Assembly: GCA_030638575.1 (NCBI GenBank)
Contig: DAOWEJ010000097.1
Coordinates: forward strand, 1-44,759
Length of the DNA: 44,759 nt
Reading direction: 5' to 3'
Source of the DNA: Deltaproteobacteria bacterium
Lineage (GTDB): Bacteria; Desulfobacterota; Desulfobacteria; Desulfobacterales; JAUWMJ01
Positions 15,806 through 24,898 of the stretch are shown piece after piece. The notes under the pieces were generated by a model. It was not told the DNA's origin. It did not search any database and saw only the letters and a list, made by a program, of their open reading frames with translations. The translations under genes and the position numbers were made by a program. Position 1 is the first letter of the stretch, and each line of letters opens with the position of its first letter.

Positions 15806-16208
15806 ATAATGCTTGATTACTTAGTAAAAATGCCGTTTTGCAGCATAACTGAGCTTATTTTAAATGCATTAATATTAAATAGTTAAAATTCAAGTTCATA
15901 AACTCACCCCAAAACTGAAACTTGAAAAACTCTCTTGCCTCATAATTGTTATCGGTTATTTATTTTCTTTCTTTAGAAGCAATTTTTTTTTGATAAATAT
16001 GGTTTTTTATGACTTGATCAATAATATAAAATATATTTAAAATTTATTATAGATAACGCACTGATATCATATTTATTTATTCGTGTAAAATATTAAATAG
16101 CTGCACTCAACGCTGCCTGGAGCAAAAGCTCATCCATAATTTCCCTATGGTACTGAGTACTGATGTTGTCAAACCAGATTGATTTGCCCTTCTTTATAGT
16201 TTTTACCC
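15806..16208. other. Intergenic region, AT-rich
   Basis: No gene is visible on either strand. The sequence is A/T-dominated with no clear terminator or promoter. It precedes a second type of inverted-repeat element at 16224-16365. Confidence 0.5.
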
Positions 16209-16380
16209 CCAATAATCTTGATGGAGTCGTGAAAAGTCCCATCTACTGCGTTGTAGCTGTTTTTCAGGCACTCGGCATACTACATGTATTGCCTCGTCCC
16301 TGAAAAACCACTACGCCTTGCATATAGAACTTTTTACTTAGCCATCGGCGTTACTTTTCACGATGCCAATAATCTTGATG
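16209..16380. mobile_element. Second inverted-repeat element (TCGTGAAAAGT termini) flanked by 15-bp direct repeats
   Basis: The element between 16224 and 16365 has TCGTGAAAAGT near its left end (16227-16237) and ACTTTTCACGA near its right end (16353-16363). Its interior folds strongly: TTTTTCAGG pairs with CCTGAAAAA, extended by GCG-TGTAG against CTACGC. It is bounded by exact copies of CCAATAATCTTGATG at 16209-16223 and 16366-16380. It contains no open frame. The long duplicate is unusual for a DNA-transposon footprint. A related element with TCGTAAAAAGTC termini lies at 44597-44725. Confidence 0.75.
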
Positions 16381-16450
16381 TTTTCATAATAGATAAATCT
16401 AATCAGTATTGACCGGAAACAATTAAACTGATAAAATAAATGGTAAAAAT

Positions 16451-16470
16451 AACTTTTTACAAAGGTCTCA
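16451..16470. repeat. Isolated right end of a GAGACC element (fragment E)
   Basis: AACTTTTTACAAAGGTCTCA matches the terminal 15-20 bp of the GAGACC family (right-end orientation). No matching left end is visible upstream, so this is a truncated copy. It sits 23 bp before the start of the next gene and ten bases before its ribosome binding site. Confidence 0.55.
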
Positions 16471-16492
16471 ACCATATAACAGGAGGAAGCCA

Positions 16493-16786
16493 TTGGTTAA
16501 GAGAATAAAGCGCTACATTATCATCGGTATTTTACTTGCTGCTGGATATTTCTTTGCAGCCTATCATATAATAATTTATGACAAAAAAGAATTTGAAATA
16601 TTAAAAAAATCATACCTAACATTTGAATATACCTTTTACAATGCCACTAATAAAAAGCCTGAAGTTATCATGAAAATCGATCTGCTTCGTGAAGCCGGCA
16701 TCGGAGATCTCCTGGTTGATATAGGCATGCTAAGCCAGACACAGAAGGAAGCACTTGATGACAGGTTCTATTCAGAAGATTATTAG
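16493..16786 (+). CDS. Small membrane-anchored protein, unknown function
   Basis: The 97-residue product has a basic start (VKRIKRY), one hydrophobic helix (about residues 8-26, ending FAAYHIIIY) and a polar C-terminal domain of about 70 residues with a Lys/Asp-rich helix. I do not recognise the family. The TTG at 16493 is five bases after a near-perfect ribosome binding site AGGAGGA (16481-16487), which decides the start; no ATG lies near. The TAG stop (16784-16786) coincides with the first three bases of the target duplication of the element that follows. Before that insertion the gene would have overlapped the convergent cNMP-PilZ gene at the 3' end. Confidence 0.7.
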   Translation: MVKRIKRYIIIGILLAAGYFFAAYHIIIYDKKEFEILKKSYLTFEYTFYNATNKKPEVIMKIDLLREAGIGDLLVDIGMLSQTQKEALDDRFYSEDY

Positions 16787-16998
16787 TCGAGACCTTTGCA
16801 AAACGTCCCCTTTCGAAGTCTGCGCTTACATGGCAGATTAGCGCTAAAGCTTCACTAAAGTGCCTGCGTTGGACTCAATTTTTGGCACTTTAATGAAGCT
16901 TCAGCGCTATCCTCAATCCGCCTAGGCGGACCTCCGGTTAAAAATTTCGTCCGCCTTGAACTATGCCAAAATTGAACATTTTTCAAAGATCTCTAGTC
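16784..16998 (+). mobile_element. GAGACC inverted-repeat element (copy C) with 5-bp target duplication
   Basis: The 205-bp element at 16789-16993 starts GAGACCTTTGCAAAACG and ends TTTTTCAAAGATCTC. TAGTC is duplicated exactly at 16784-16788 and 16994-16998. The interior carries the family core CGAAGTCTGCGCTTA, paired AGCGCT words and CCGCCTAGGCGG. It is the whole spacer between two convergent genes, whose stop codons lie in the left and right duplications. Confidence 0.85.
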
Positions 16999-18120
16999 AT
17001 TGTACAACATATCTGCAAAAACAACCAGCATGCCGCTCATTTTGGGAGTCATATCTTTAAACTGAATTCCCAAAGCAAGAGTTTTTTTCCCATTATTAAA
17101 AACTTTTTTGCTCCAGGTAATATTACCGGCAAAATTAAGCGTAAAAGCTTCACCAGGCAGCGATATCTCTATCCCGGCATTTTTAATGGTCTCGTCTATG
17201 GAATCGACATTCGTATTTTTTGGATCCAGCACTATACAAACCCCGCCAACCGATATATCCTTGGAATACCCGTCAATAATGAACGGGGGATAGTCTGCCT
17301 CCTTTGGTAGAACCCTCACCTTCATCTGTATGGGTAGTGACTGTCGACCGGCCTTTCGATCAGGCCGCAAAGATCCCTCTTTTGCGGCAACTGAATAGTC
17401 CTCAAACAGTTTAATTATAGCACGTGCAACATTGGGATAACTCTTGCAAACCCTTATCAGGCCAAGTTTTGATATTTTTCCTGACTCAACGGAAGTAACA
17501 GCCTCGGTATAGGATTGAGATAATTTTTCCTCTTCAAACGGAAATATATCTCCTAAAACATCACTCTCGGACAGGTAAACTACAGATTTACTGTGGACCT
17601 TTTCTTCCCTGTTCAGCGGCTTATAAGTAGTGTCTTTCAAGGTGCCGGACGCGATAAAGTAGAGGTTGTCTTCAGCATCCCCTATCTTTTTTATTATTTT
17701 GCCTTTAGAGAAACGGACCCTCTCCAAACGATTCGTGATTGCGACCATTTCAGCAAATGACAAACTTTTAAAAAAAGCCTGTAGAGGCATTTGATTGAAG
17801 GCGGCCCTGCGAAGGGTTGAAAAAAAAGGACGGATCTCATGAAGGGTGGGCCTTATAATGCGCCATTGAAGAACTTTAGAAAAAATAGCGGGGAACATCT
17901 TCCCCGAAGCTATTAAAAGACTTGCTGCCTTTCCATAAGATTTGGCAGCGGTTTTATACGATTTCTTTTTGAACAACAAGTCGGCAAAAGCATTATAAAG
18001 CGCCGGATCATTGGGAAAGAGCTTTAACATGTTTTCGAACTCAGAAACGGAATCGATTGTAATTGAACCGTCAATGATGTGTTTGGCAATACTTCTTTGC
18101 TTGTTAATCTGCTCGCTCAA
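16993..18120 (-). CDS. TPR - cyclic-nucleotide-binding-like - PilZ signalling protein
   Basis: The 375-residue protein combines a short helical repeat pair resembling TPR (about 22-72; FPNDPALYNAFADLLF then KKSYKTAAKSYGKAA), a cyclic-nucleotide-binding-type beta-roll (about 125-235; FSKGKIIKKIGDAEDNLYFI and DVLGDIFPF) and a C-terminal PilZ-type domain (about 250-365; D.RKAGR then DGYSKDISVGGVCI). PilZ domains bind cyclic di-GMP through an RxxxR and D/NxSxxG pair; here DISVGG is clear and the upstream arginines are in RPDRKAGR. The cNMP domain lacks an obvious phosphate-binding RTA-like arginine, so it may not bind cAMP. TTG at 18120 follows AGGGAG. It lies three bases after the gene upstream, indicating one operon. 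Confidence 0.8.
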   Translation of the reverse strand: MSEQINKQRSIAKHIIDGSITIDSVSEFENMLKLFPNDPALYNAFADLLFKKKSYKTAAKSYGKAASLLIASGKMFPAIFSKVLQWRIIRPTLHEIRPFFSTLRRAAFNQMPLQAFFKSLSFAEMVAITNRLERVRFSKGKIIKKIGDAEDNLYFIASGTLKDTTYKPLNREEKVHSKSVVYLSESDVLGDIFPFEEEKLSQSYTEAVTSVESGKISKLGLIRVCKSYPNVARAIIKLFEDYSVAAKEGSLRPDRKAGRQSLPIQMKVRVLPKEADYPPFIIDGYSKDISVGGVCIVLDPKNTNVDSIDETIKNAGIEISLPGEAFTLNFAGNITWSKKVFNNGKKTLALGIQFKDMTPKMSGMLVVFADMLYND

Positions 18121-18123
18121 AAA

Positions 18124-18387
18124 TTACTCCCTGATTATATCCAGAATTTTCTCTGCGATATCATCATCAAGCAAATATGAAAGCATGACGATAAATTTTT
18201 TCGGCGCCTGCTTAAGTTTAAGTTCTTCCAGCCATGTATTTAAAGCCGATTTTCTGTTGAAACTGTCTAGGGTAAGAAGCGGCTTGAGTTTGTTTCTAAT
18301 ACGCAGGTCTTCCCCCAGCACTTTCATTAATGCTACAAAATCATCGTTATCAGCAAGCATACGCTTTTCTTTTTTAAAAGATTTCAT
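18124..18387 (-). CDS. Small helical protein upstream of cNMP-PilZ gene, unknown function
   Basis: The 87-residue protein is rich in Lys, Leu and Asp, is predicted helical throughout, and has no membrane segment. I recognise no domain. ATG at 18387 has only a weak GAAAAG upstream. Its stop is three bases before the TTG of the TPR-cNMP-PilZ gene, and that gene's ribosome binding site AGGGAG lies inside this gene's 3' end. Translation is therefore likely coupled and a partner or regulatory role is a reasonable guess. Confidence 0.65.
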   Translation of the reverse strand: MKSFKKEKRMLADNDDFVALMKVLGEDLRIRNKLKPLLTLDSFNRKSALNTWLEELKLKQAPKKFIVMLSYLLDDDIAEKILDIIRE

Positions 18388-18661
18388 GGCATTTTCTTTT
18401 CAAAAAAGCCCGGCGAGTCTATACTCCCGAAAAACATATAAATATTACTTCATTATTAAAAAAAAATCAACTACTAAGCTGCGTAACTCAGGATAAACGC
18501 ATTTGGAAAAATAAAATCAGAATAAGTCAGTTTTTAAGCCCCGGACAAGTTGCAAAGGTAACACTATTTTAAAAATGCGTTTACCCTGCTGAATAACCGC
18601 TAAATGTACCAATTGGCACACATCGTCGGTTTTTCTGTGTCACACTATGGGTTTACTCAGT

Positions 18662-21175
18662 TCAAGGCAGGACTTCGCAATGTACATACGGTTTGATCTT
18701 AAGCAAGTGACCGTCTGTTGCCATGGTTATTGCGCCGTGGATATCGGTGCGGAATACTTTAAGACCTTTATCCGTGTATCTTTTTAGAACATCAGGATGG
18801 GGAAATTTGAATCTGTTTTTCCAGCCGGAAGATATAACGACATATTCAGGGTTAACTTTGTCTATAAACAAACCGGTATTTGAAGATTTGCTGCCGTGGT
18901 GAGGCGCGACCAGGACAGTGCTCGATAAATTTGTTCCTGCCACTGAAATAATTTCTTTTTCCGCTCTTTTCATAATATCACCCGGAAAAAGTAATGAATG
19001 GGTTCCGAAAGTTGCCTTTACCACCAGGGAATTATTATTTGTATTGCGCCATTTTTCTTTTTTTCTTTTATCAAGAAAATCCTTTTGAGGATAAAGAATT
19101 TCAAAATTTACACCATTTATGTTGCATGTACGGGGCATATCGTTGAATTCAGGCATATTGATTTTCTTTTTTTCAATGATATCAATTAATTTTCGATATC
19201 CGAAAGTATTTCTTTCTTCACTATTTGTCCATACGCTTTTTACATTAAAATTTTCTGCTATATAAATAAGCCCGTTTAAGTGATCACTGTTTGGATGGGA
19301 TAAGATAAGAGTATCAACGGTTTTAATCTTTTTCCGCCATAAAAACGGAGCAATTACTCTTGCCCCCATATCAAAAACAGAGTTGTCATAAAAACCGCCC
19401 CCATCTGCAAGAACGCAAGGGCCTCCAGGCAATTCCAAAAGTGCCGAACTCCCCTGCCCGACATCTATAATCGTTACCCTTAAATCATCGTGCCGGAATC
19501 TTTGGTGCAGCCAATAAAAAACATCTCCCACCAGTATTAATGCAACGACTGCAATAAGAATTTGGGCTGCTTTTCTTGTTAAATCCCCCTTTTTCATTTC
19601 TGATGTTTCAGGGCCTGCTCTTATTAAATTTAAAACCGCCCAGGCAAGTATATAATAGCAGCATATCTCAAGGCGCGAAGGTGTTATGGTTTTTACAGCC
19701 GCAAAAGGCAATTGGGCAAAAAAATTAACTATGCTGATAGCCTTAGACAACATTGCCCCGCTGATTTGCATGAACCAGGATGCCGCCTCAGGGCTTATGG
19801 GGTATAAAAATACGGAAAATAAACCTGTTGGAACAACAACAAAGCCGATAACAGGGATAATTATAAAGTTAGCAAAAATACCAACAAGGGATGCCTGGTT
19901 GAAATAAAACATGACAAAAGGAAGTGTACCGAGAATGGCAAAAAGAGAAACCAGGAAAAATGTAAACAGCTTGTTAATTGCCCGGATGCCCAGGTTAATA
20001 TTCTGCCTGTCTGCAACAAGCAACCGTCTATTGCGTACTTTTGATAAGCCATATATTATAGAGGTTGCGGCTGAAAAAGAAAGCTGAAACGAAATAGAGA
20101 AAAGGGAAGGCGGATGGACAATCAGGATAATCATGGCTGCCGTTGCCAGGGTGTTTATCAGGTCGTGTTCTTTTTCAAAAAGAAATGTCATAAGAAAAAC
20201 AGCAACCATGATGACCGCTCTTTGTGTAGAAGGCGACATCCCTGAAAGAAGACCATATATAAATATGGGGAAAAAGGCTAATATGGCAGCCCCTTTGCGT
20301 GTCCGGGCATTCCACAGCAGCAGTTTAAAACGAGAAAGCGCCCATGAAAAAAATAAAAATGCAATTGTGGCTACAATGCCTATATGCAGCCCTGAAATGG
20401 CAAGGATGTGCCCCACACCGGCTCTGTTAAAGGCATCACGAAGATCAGGCGTTATCTGGTGTTTATCTCCTATGATAAGTGCTTTTAATACTCCCTGATG
20501 TTTTCCCTCCACTGACTTTGTAATAAAAGAAGAAATCTGATGTCGTGCATTATTTATTAGCCTCTGCATTCCCCTTTTTGAACTTCTGCTTAGTATTGCA
20601 ACATCTTTTCCACGAGTGTATGCCGACCCGAAGACGCCTTTAAAAGCCATGTATCTTTTATAGTCAAACCCGCCGGGGTTTTTAAAATTTCTTATCGATC
20701 TGATCCTTGAAATAAGATATATCCTGTCACCAAAAGATATTTTAGGCCCTTCTCCCGCAACAGTTACACGGATTTTTCCTGTCACTGGAAATGTTTTATT
20801 CTCTTTATCAAGGCTTTCAGCACGTAAAATAAATTTCTGCCTGTCTTTATATTTTTTAACAGATTGATCAACTACACCGACAATTTTCAATTTATTGGAA
20901 TCTGTAAAATGGATGATGTGATTGAAAGGAAATTTAGGAACAATCCATGGTTGTATTGAAAGGTAACCAAGAGCAAAAAAAAGGACAATAGGTGAAAGAG
21001 AATTGATTTTCCAGTATGACCTGGAAATTAAACTGCATAATATCAGCCCGGCAGAGATAAAAACAAGTAGGTACGCCCATACTATAAAACTTGGCACTGC
21101 GCATCCTGCTGCTATGCCGAATATCATAGATACTAAAAGCGGGATAACAGGGCGAAAATATATCTTGTGAGTCAT
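18662..21175 (-). CDS. comEC: ComEC/Rec2 DNA-uptake channel
   Basis: ComEC forms the inner-membrane channel for single-stranded DNA in natural transformation. The 837-residue length and domain order are standard: N-terminal helices, an OB-like extracytoplasmic DUF4131 region (about 60-200), the competence domain with many helices ([18 protein letters not shown] near 250; [13 protein letters not shown]), then a C-terminal metallo-beta-lactamase domain (about 575-825). The latter has [24 protein letters not shown] and [11 protein letters not shown]. In the metal-binding block, Asn replaces the more usual Asp or His in HPxxDH. ATG at 21175 overlaps the murA stop (ATGA), so translation is coupled to murA. 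Competence pilus genes are not in the window; many sulfate reducers carry comEC without known competence. Confidence 0.92.
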   Translation of the reverse strand: MTHKIYFRPVIPLLVSMIFGIAAGCAVPSFIVWAYLLVFISAGLILCSLISRSYWKINSLSPIVLFFALGYLSIQPWIVPKFPFNHIIHFTDSNKLKIVGVVDQSVKKYKDRQKFILRAESLDKENKTFPVTGKIRVTVAGEGPKISFGDRIYLISRIRSIRNFKNPGGFDYKRYMAFKGVFGSAYTRGKDVAILSRSSKRGMQRLINNARHQISSFITKSVEGKHQGVLKALIIGDKHQITPDLRDAFNRAGVGHILAISGLHIGIVATIAFLFFSWALSRFKLLLWNARTRKGAAILAFFPIFIYGLLSGMSPSTQRAVIMVAVFLMTFLFEKEHDLINTLATAAMIILIVHPPSLFSISFQLSFSAATSIIYGLSKVRNRRLLVADRQNINLGIRAINKLFTFFLVSLFAILGTLPFVMFYFNQASLVGIFANFIIIPVIGFVVVPTGLFSVFLYPISPEAASWFMQISGAMLSKAISIVNFFAQLPFAAVKTITPSRLEICCYYILAWAVLNLIRAGPETSEMKKGDLTRKAAQILIAVVALILVGDVFYWLHQRFRHDDLRVTIIDVGQGSSALLELPGGPCVLADGGGFYDNSVFDMGARVIAPFLWRKKIKTVDTLILSHPNSDHLNGLIYIAENFNVKSVWTNSEERNTFGYRKLIDIIEKKKINMPEFNDMPRTCNINGVNFEILYPQKDFLDKRKKEKWRNTNNNSLVVKATFGTHSLLFPGDIMKRAEKEIISVAGTNLSSTVLVAPHHGSKSSNTGLFIDKVNPEYVVISSGWKNRFKFPHPDVLKRYTDKGLKVFRTDIHGAITMATDGHLLKIKPYVHCEVLP

Positions 21176-22425
21176 CCCTTAACTCGTTTAATTGCAGCAC
21201 CAAGCCTTGCAAATTTCTTTTCTATGGACTGGTACCCTCGATCTAAATGATAGATACGATTGATTTCAGTTGTCCCCCCGGCGACAAGGCCTGCCAGAAC
21301 AAGCGAAGCACTCGCCCTTAGGTCAGTCGCCATGACCGGTGCACCGGATAATCTCCTGACCCCTTGTATCATTGCAGTATTGCCGGATACCTTTATATTT
21401 GCTCCCATGCGCTTAAGTTCGCTCACATGGATAAAACGGTTTTCAAAGACAGTTTCAGAAATAATACTAAGACCTCTTGCAACAGACATAAGTACCATGA
21501 ATTGCGCCTGCATATCTGTTGGAAAACCGGGATACGGAAGGGTTTTAACATCCACGCTTTTAATCTCATCGCTTCCCAAAACTCGCATTGCACTTTCGTC
21601 TATAGTTATGTCGGCGCCGGTAAGGCTTAATTTATGAATAACTGCTTCAAGATGATCAGGTTCACAGCCTGTAAGTGTTATATCGCCGCATGTGGCAGCC
21701 GAGGCAATCATGAATGTTCCTGCTTCTATGCGATCCGGTATAATCGAAACAGATACGGGCTTAAGTGAGGAAACCCCCTTTATTGTGATTTTAGATGTAC
21801 CCGCTCCTTTGATATCGGCTCCCATTTTGTTCAAAACATCAGATAACGCCACGATTTCCGGTTCACGTGCTGCATTCCGAATTACTGTTTCACCTTGAGC
21901 CAGGACGGCCGCCATCATAATATTTTCGGTTCCGGTTACCGTCGTTATGTCAAAATAGATTGTATTCCCCTTTAAGCAATCGGCCTTGGCTTCAATATAG
22001 CCATGCTCCATATCAATCGAAGCACCAAGCCTGGATAACCCCTTGAGGTGAAGGTTAATCGGCCTTGCTCCAATTGCACACCCCCCGGGCAAAGATACCC
22101 TGGCCTTTTTAAGGCGAGCAACCAGAGGGCCGAGGACTAAGATGGAAGCCCGCATTTTTCTGACAAGATCGTACGGTGCTTCATAGTTGTTGAGACCGCT
22201 TGCATTTATTCGAACAGTATCTTTTTCTCTTTCTATCTTTGCTCCAAGTTTTGAAAGTAGCATTATTGTACTCTCTATATCCTTCAAGTCCGGAACATTG
22301 GTATATGTATTCCATCCATCAGCAAGGAGTGAGGATACGAGTATCGGAAGGGCTGCATTTTTAGCGCCGCTTATCTTACCCTCCCCCTTAAGAGGGTGTC
22401 CGCCTTCAATTATAATTTTGTCCAT
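21172..22425 (-). CDS. murA: UDP-N-acetylglucosamine 1-carboxyvinyltransferase
   Basis: MurA transfers enolpyruvate from phosphoenolpyruvate to UDP-N-acetylglucosamine, the committed step of peptidoglycan synthesis in the cytoplasm. The 417-residue product is full length. Substrate-binding SGAKNAALP is at about 19-27, and the catalytic cysteine is present in [11 protein letters not shown] (Cys116), so it should be fosfomycin-sensitive in principle. [10 protein letters not shown] and the C-terminal [12 protein letters not shown] blocks are typical. ATG at 22425 follows AGAGGCCAAA. It lies downstream of the terminator that closes the qrc operon, so it probably has its own promoter. Its TGA overlaps the ATG of comEC. 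Confidence 0.96.
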   Translation of the reverse strand: MDKIIIEGGHPLKGEGKISGAKNAALPILVSSLLADGWNTYTNVPDLKDIESTIMLLSKLGAKIEREKDTVRINASGLNNYEAPYDLVRKMRASILVLGPLVARLKKARVSLPGGCAIGARPINLHLKGLSRLGASIDMEHGYIEAKADCLKGNTIYFDITTVTGTENIMMAAVLAQGETVIRNAAREPEIVALSDVLNKMGADIKGAGTSKITIKGVSSLKPVSVSIIPDRIEAGTFMIASAATCGDITLTGCEPDHLEAVIHKLSLTGADITIDESAMRVLGSDEIKSVDVKTLPYPGFPTDMQAQFMVLMSVARGLSIISETVFENRFIHVSELKRMGANIKVSGNTAMIQGVRRLSGAPVMATDLRASASLVLAGLVAGGTTEINRIYHLDRGYQSIEKKFARLGAAIKRVKG

Positions 22426-22440
22426 TTTGGCCTCTGCACA

Positions 22441-22487
22441 AACAAAAAAGCGCTCCTCCGGGATTAATTGATGGAGTAAGCGCTTTT
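22441..22487 (-). terminator. Rho-independent terminator after the qrc operon
   Basis: On the minus strand, AAAAGCGCT (complement of 22479-22487) pairs with AGCGCTTTT (complement of 22446-22454), with an inner CTCC/GGAG pairing, followed by TTTTTTGTT. It lies between the small gene after qrcD and murA. Confidence 0.75.
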
Positions 22488-22508
22488 GACTTTTACAATT
22501 TTTAAACT

Positions 22509-22667
22509 CTAGTGGTTATGGCCGCCCTTTCCCTTATAGGTATCCCAGGCCGCCTTAATAATACAGTAGGTCATGCCAAGACCCATTATATTCAGAGCAT
22601 ACCAAAGTCCTCCGTGGAATACTATATGGTCCATATCCCAAACCCATTCAAAGCTAAATGGAAACAT
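22509..22667 (-). CDS. 52-residue membrane protein following qrcD
   Basis: ATG at 22667 follows TGGAGGATGAAAA, an excellent ribosome binding site, and TAG is at 22509-22511. The protein starts [17 protein letters not shown], has one hydrophobic helix ([18 protein letters not shown], about 20-38) and ends with a histidine-rich GKGGHNH. The gap to qrcD is 21 bp and the operon terminator follows directly, so it belongs to the qrc transcript. It resembles the small accessory subunits that stabilise respiratory complexes, but I know no assigned function. It could be an extra Qrc subunit or assembly factor. Confidence 0.75.
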   Translation of the reverse strand: MFPFSFEWVWDMDHIVFHGGLWYALNIMGLGMTYCIIKAAWDTYKGKGGHNH

Positions 22668-22688
22668 TTTTCATCCTCCAAAAATTTT

Positions 22689-24029
22689 TTATGCTTCTGC
22701 CGGCTGCATTTCCGGTTCCGGGGCATTAGAAGCTTCTTGAGTCTCTACAGGTTCTTCCTGCTCCTGTTTATCTTCCTCGGCATATGTCGGCGGTTCAATC
22801 GGATTCAATTCCGCTTCCTGTGGGAAGATCGGCAAATAACGGTAAGATATCATTATTAAAATAATGCCGTATGCCACAGGCAGAATCGTTGTTGCTATTT
22901 CCTGCCAGCTTGGAAAATACATGTGCCAGCTAATAAACGGCATGACCGGTACGGCAAGTATCTGAAGCACCATTACCCAACGGTTCAGGCAAACGCCTAT
23001 TACTGCCAGAATCACGGCTGCCCAGAGTGCAAAAGAAGTTTTACGTCCCTTATCGGTAATAAGGATAAGAGCCGGCAGCACACCACAGATACCGACTTCC
23101 AGGATAAGTATCCAGATACCGTACAACGGATTGTTTGAATAAAAATCCATCAGGGTAAAGCCCTTTGAAGGTGCGGTAACAGTTGCCCAGTACCAGGTAT
23201 CTGCAATCTTTGCTACGCTGTAGGTAAGGAGCATCCACCCGGAAATCTTGGCCAAAAGCTCTATAACATTATCCTTAACAAGCTTCTTTCTCGCAATTGC
23301 TTCGGTAATTTTTGTAATTAGTATGGTAAAACAGGGACCGCAAGCTGCTGCCGACCATGTAAAAAGGAAAAACGTCCAGGGCCAGATTAAAACCCCTTCT
23401 CGAAAGCCGAAAGGACGTCCGAAAAGCACACCGGCAACGCCACCAAGAGAGCCTTGGTGGAAAAAGGAAAGAAATGCGCCTGTTGCTGCAAATACAGCCA
23501 TAATTTCGTGCATGTTGTGGCTCAGGTTGTGAAAGAAAGGCACCTTGTCGATCTGGCGATTTTCAAGAATAAGGGGGAGATACTCAATACACAGAACTCC
23601 AAAGTAACATGAAAGACAAAACGCTACCTCTGTCAGCATGGAATGGACATTGGCATGCCAGAAAATAAACCATCCCCTCAAAGGCTGCCCTATGTCGATA
23701 GCAAGGATTAAAAGTGCCGAACTGTAACAGATAAACCCGATAAGTACGGCAAAATTGATGATATTTTTTAGTTCATCCTTTCCGACAATATATCTTAAAA
23801 ATCCGGTAAAAAAAGCGCCGCCGCCCACTGCAATTACTGCTAGGTCCGCCCAGATCCATATTGCGAACCCGTAAGCAGTGTTCATATTTGTCTGGTTTAG
23901 GCCCTTTATCCAGCAAAGCAGCATGGCAAAAACGCCCCACAAAAGAACAGCACCGACAATAACGATCCCCAAAATAAATTGCCATGTAGGACAGCGTTTA
24001 ACTCCCCTGGGTATTAATGCAGAATCCAT
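22689..24029 (-). CDS. qrcD: Qrc complex membrane subunit QrcD (NrfD family)
   Basis: QrcD is the NrfD/PsrC-type integral subunit that carries the menaquinone site of the Qrc complex in the inner membrane. The 446-residue protein has about ten helices and typical NrfD landmarks (GWFIFWHANVHSMLTEV, and W.Y.TVTAPS in the second half). The C-terminal ~45 residues are an acidic, Pro/Glu-rich tail (EEDKQEQEEPVETQ) that is probably disordered. ATG at 24029 follows TAGGAGCACAGATTTT. It is 52 bp downstream of qrcC. The gene order A-B-C-D and subunit types match Qrc of Desulfovibrio and exclude a simple polysulfide reductase, which lacks the multihaem QrcA. Confidence 0.93.
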   Translation of the reverse strand: MDSALIPRGVKRCPTWQFILGIVIVGAVLLWGVFAMLLCWIKGLNQTNMNTAYGFAIWIWADLAVIAVGGGAFFTGFLRYIVGKDELKNIINFAVLIGFICYSSALLILAIDIGQPLRGWFIFWHANVHSMLTEVAFCLSCYFGVLCIEYLPLILENRQIDKVPFFHNLSHNMHEIMAVFAATGAFLSFFHQGSLGGVAGVLFGRPFGFREGVLIWPWTFFLFTWSAAACGPCFTILITKITEAIARKKLVKDNVIELLAKISGWMLLTYSVAKIADTWYWATVTAPSKGFTLMDFYSNNPLYGIWILILEVGICGVLPALILITDKGRKTSFALWAAVILAVIGVCLNRWVMVLQILAVPVMPFISWHMYFPSWQEIATTILPVAYGIILIMISYRYLPIFPQEAELNPIEPPTYAEEDKQEQEEPVETQEASNAPEPEMQPAEA

Positions 24030-24081
24030 AAAATCTGTGCTCCTAAATATATTCGGTTTTAATTATTAGACTGCTGGTTTT

Positions 24082-24873
24082 CTATTTACTTTCGTTTTTA
24101 AGATAATTATCATCCATACTCCGCACCCATTCCCGGCTTGTCAGATAATAAACCTTTGGGTTCGTTCCCAATCTCTCAAGAAGTCTGAATGCCTTGGGGT
24201 TTTTAGGTTTTCCGCCTTGCTTGTGGTCAGGTTTTACCATCCTATAAACAGTATGCTTTGGATTATTCAGATCACCGAATGTAATTGCCCCTGCAGGGCA
24301 GGCCTGTGTACATGCAGTTTGATATTCATCCTCTTCAAGCTCCCGCCTTCCTTCCATATGCGCCTTGTCCATGGTAAGCTGATATCTATGGAAACAGAAA
24401 CTGCATTTTTCAACAACGCCACGCATTCGGACGGAAACATTCGGGCTTAGAGACTTTTCCATTCCATCGGGCCAGACAGGATCCCACCAGTTAAAAAGAC
24501 GTACATGATACGGGCAGGCAGCCATACAGTATCTGCATCCAAAGCACCGGGTATATATCTGGCTGACAATCCCGGTCTCTTCGCTGTAATCTGTTGCTGT
24601 TGCCGGGCAGACAGAAACGCAAGGAGAGTGACCGTGATGACCTTCACAGTGCATACATGGCCTCGGAAGATAACATATATCCGTATCAGGAAAAGGTTTC
24701 CCGTTTGTCAACTTGTAAACACGCATCCATGCGATGCTAAGAAGCTTGTCTGATTCATCCTCCCTGAACGGCACATTATTCTCAGCCATGCATGCCACCA
24801 TGCAGGAGCCACATCCCGTGCATTTATCAAGATCTATGACCATTCCGTACTTTTTAGCTTTTTCTTGTTTCAT
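24082..24873 (-). CDS. qrcC: Qrc complex iron-sulfur subunit QrcC
   Basis: QrcC carries electrons between the QrcA/QrcB part and the membrane subunit. The 263-residue product has four cysteine clusters typical of DmsB/PsrB proteins, starting CTGCGSCMVAC at 18-28. These are followed by CMHCEGHHG..PCVSVCP, CFGCRYCMAACPYH and a late CSFC...CTQACP arrangement. I chose ATG at 24873 because AAAGAGGTTTCG precedes it; a longer reading frame upstream would overlap qrcB and lacks a site. It has no signal peptide. Related subunits are exported together with a Tat-signal partner, here QrcB. Confidence 0.93.
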   Translation of the reverse strand: MKQEKAKKYGMVIDLDKCTGCGSCMVACMAENNVPFREDESDKLLSIAWMRVYKLTNGKPFPDTDICYLPRPCMHCEGHHGHSPCVSVCPATATDYSEETGIVSQIYTRCFGCRYCMAACPYHVRLFNWWDPVWPDGMEKSLSPNVSVRMRGVVEKCSFCFHRYQLTMDKAHMEGRRELEEDEYQTACTQACPAGAITFGDLNNPKHTVYRMVKPDHKQGGKPKNPKAFRLLERLGTNPKVYYLTSREWVRSMDDNYLKNESK

Positions 24874-24898
24874 CGAAACCTCTTTGAATTGACGATTT

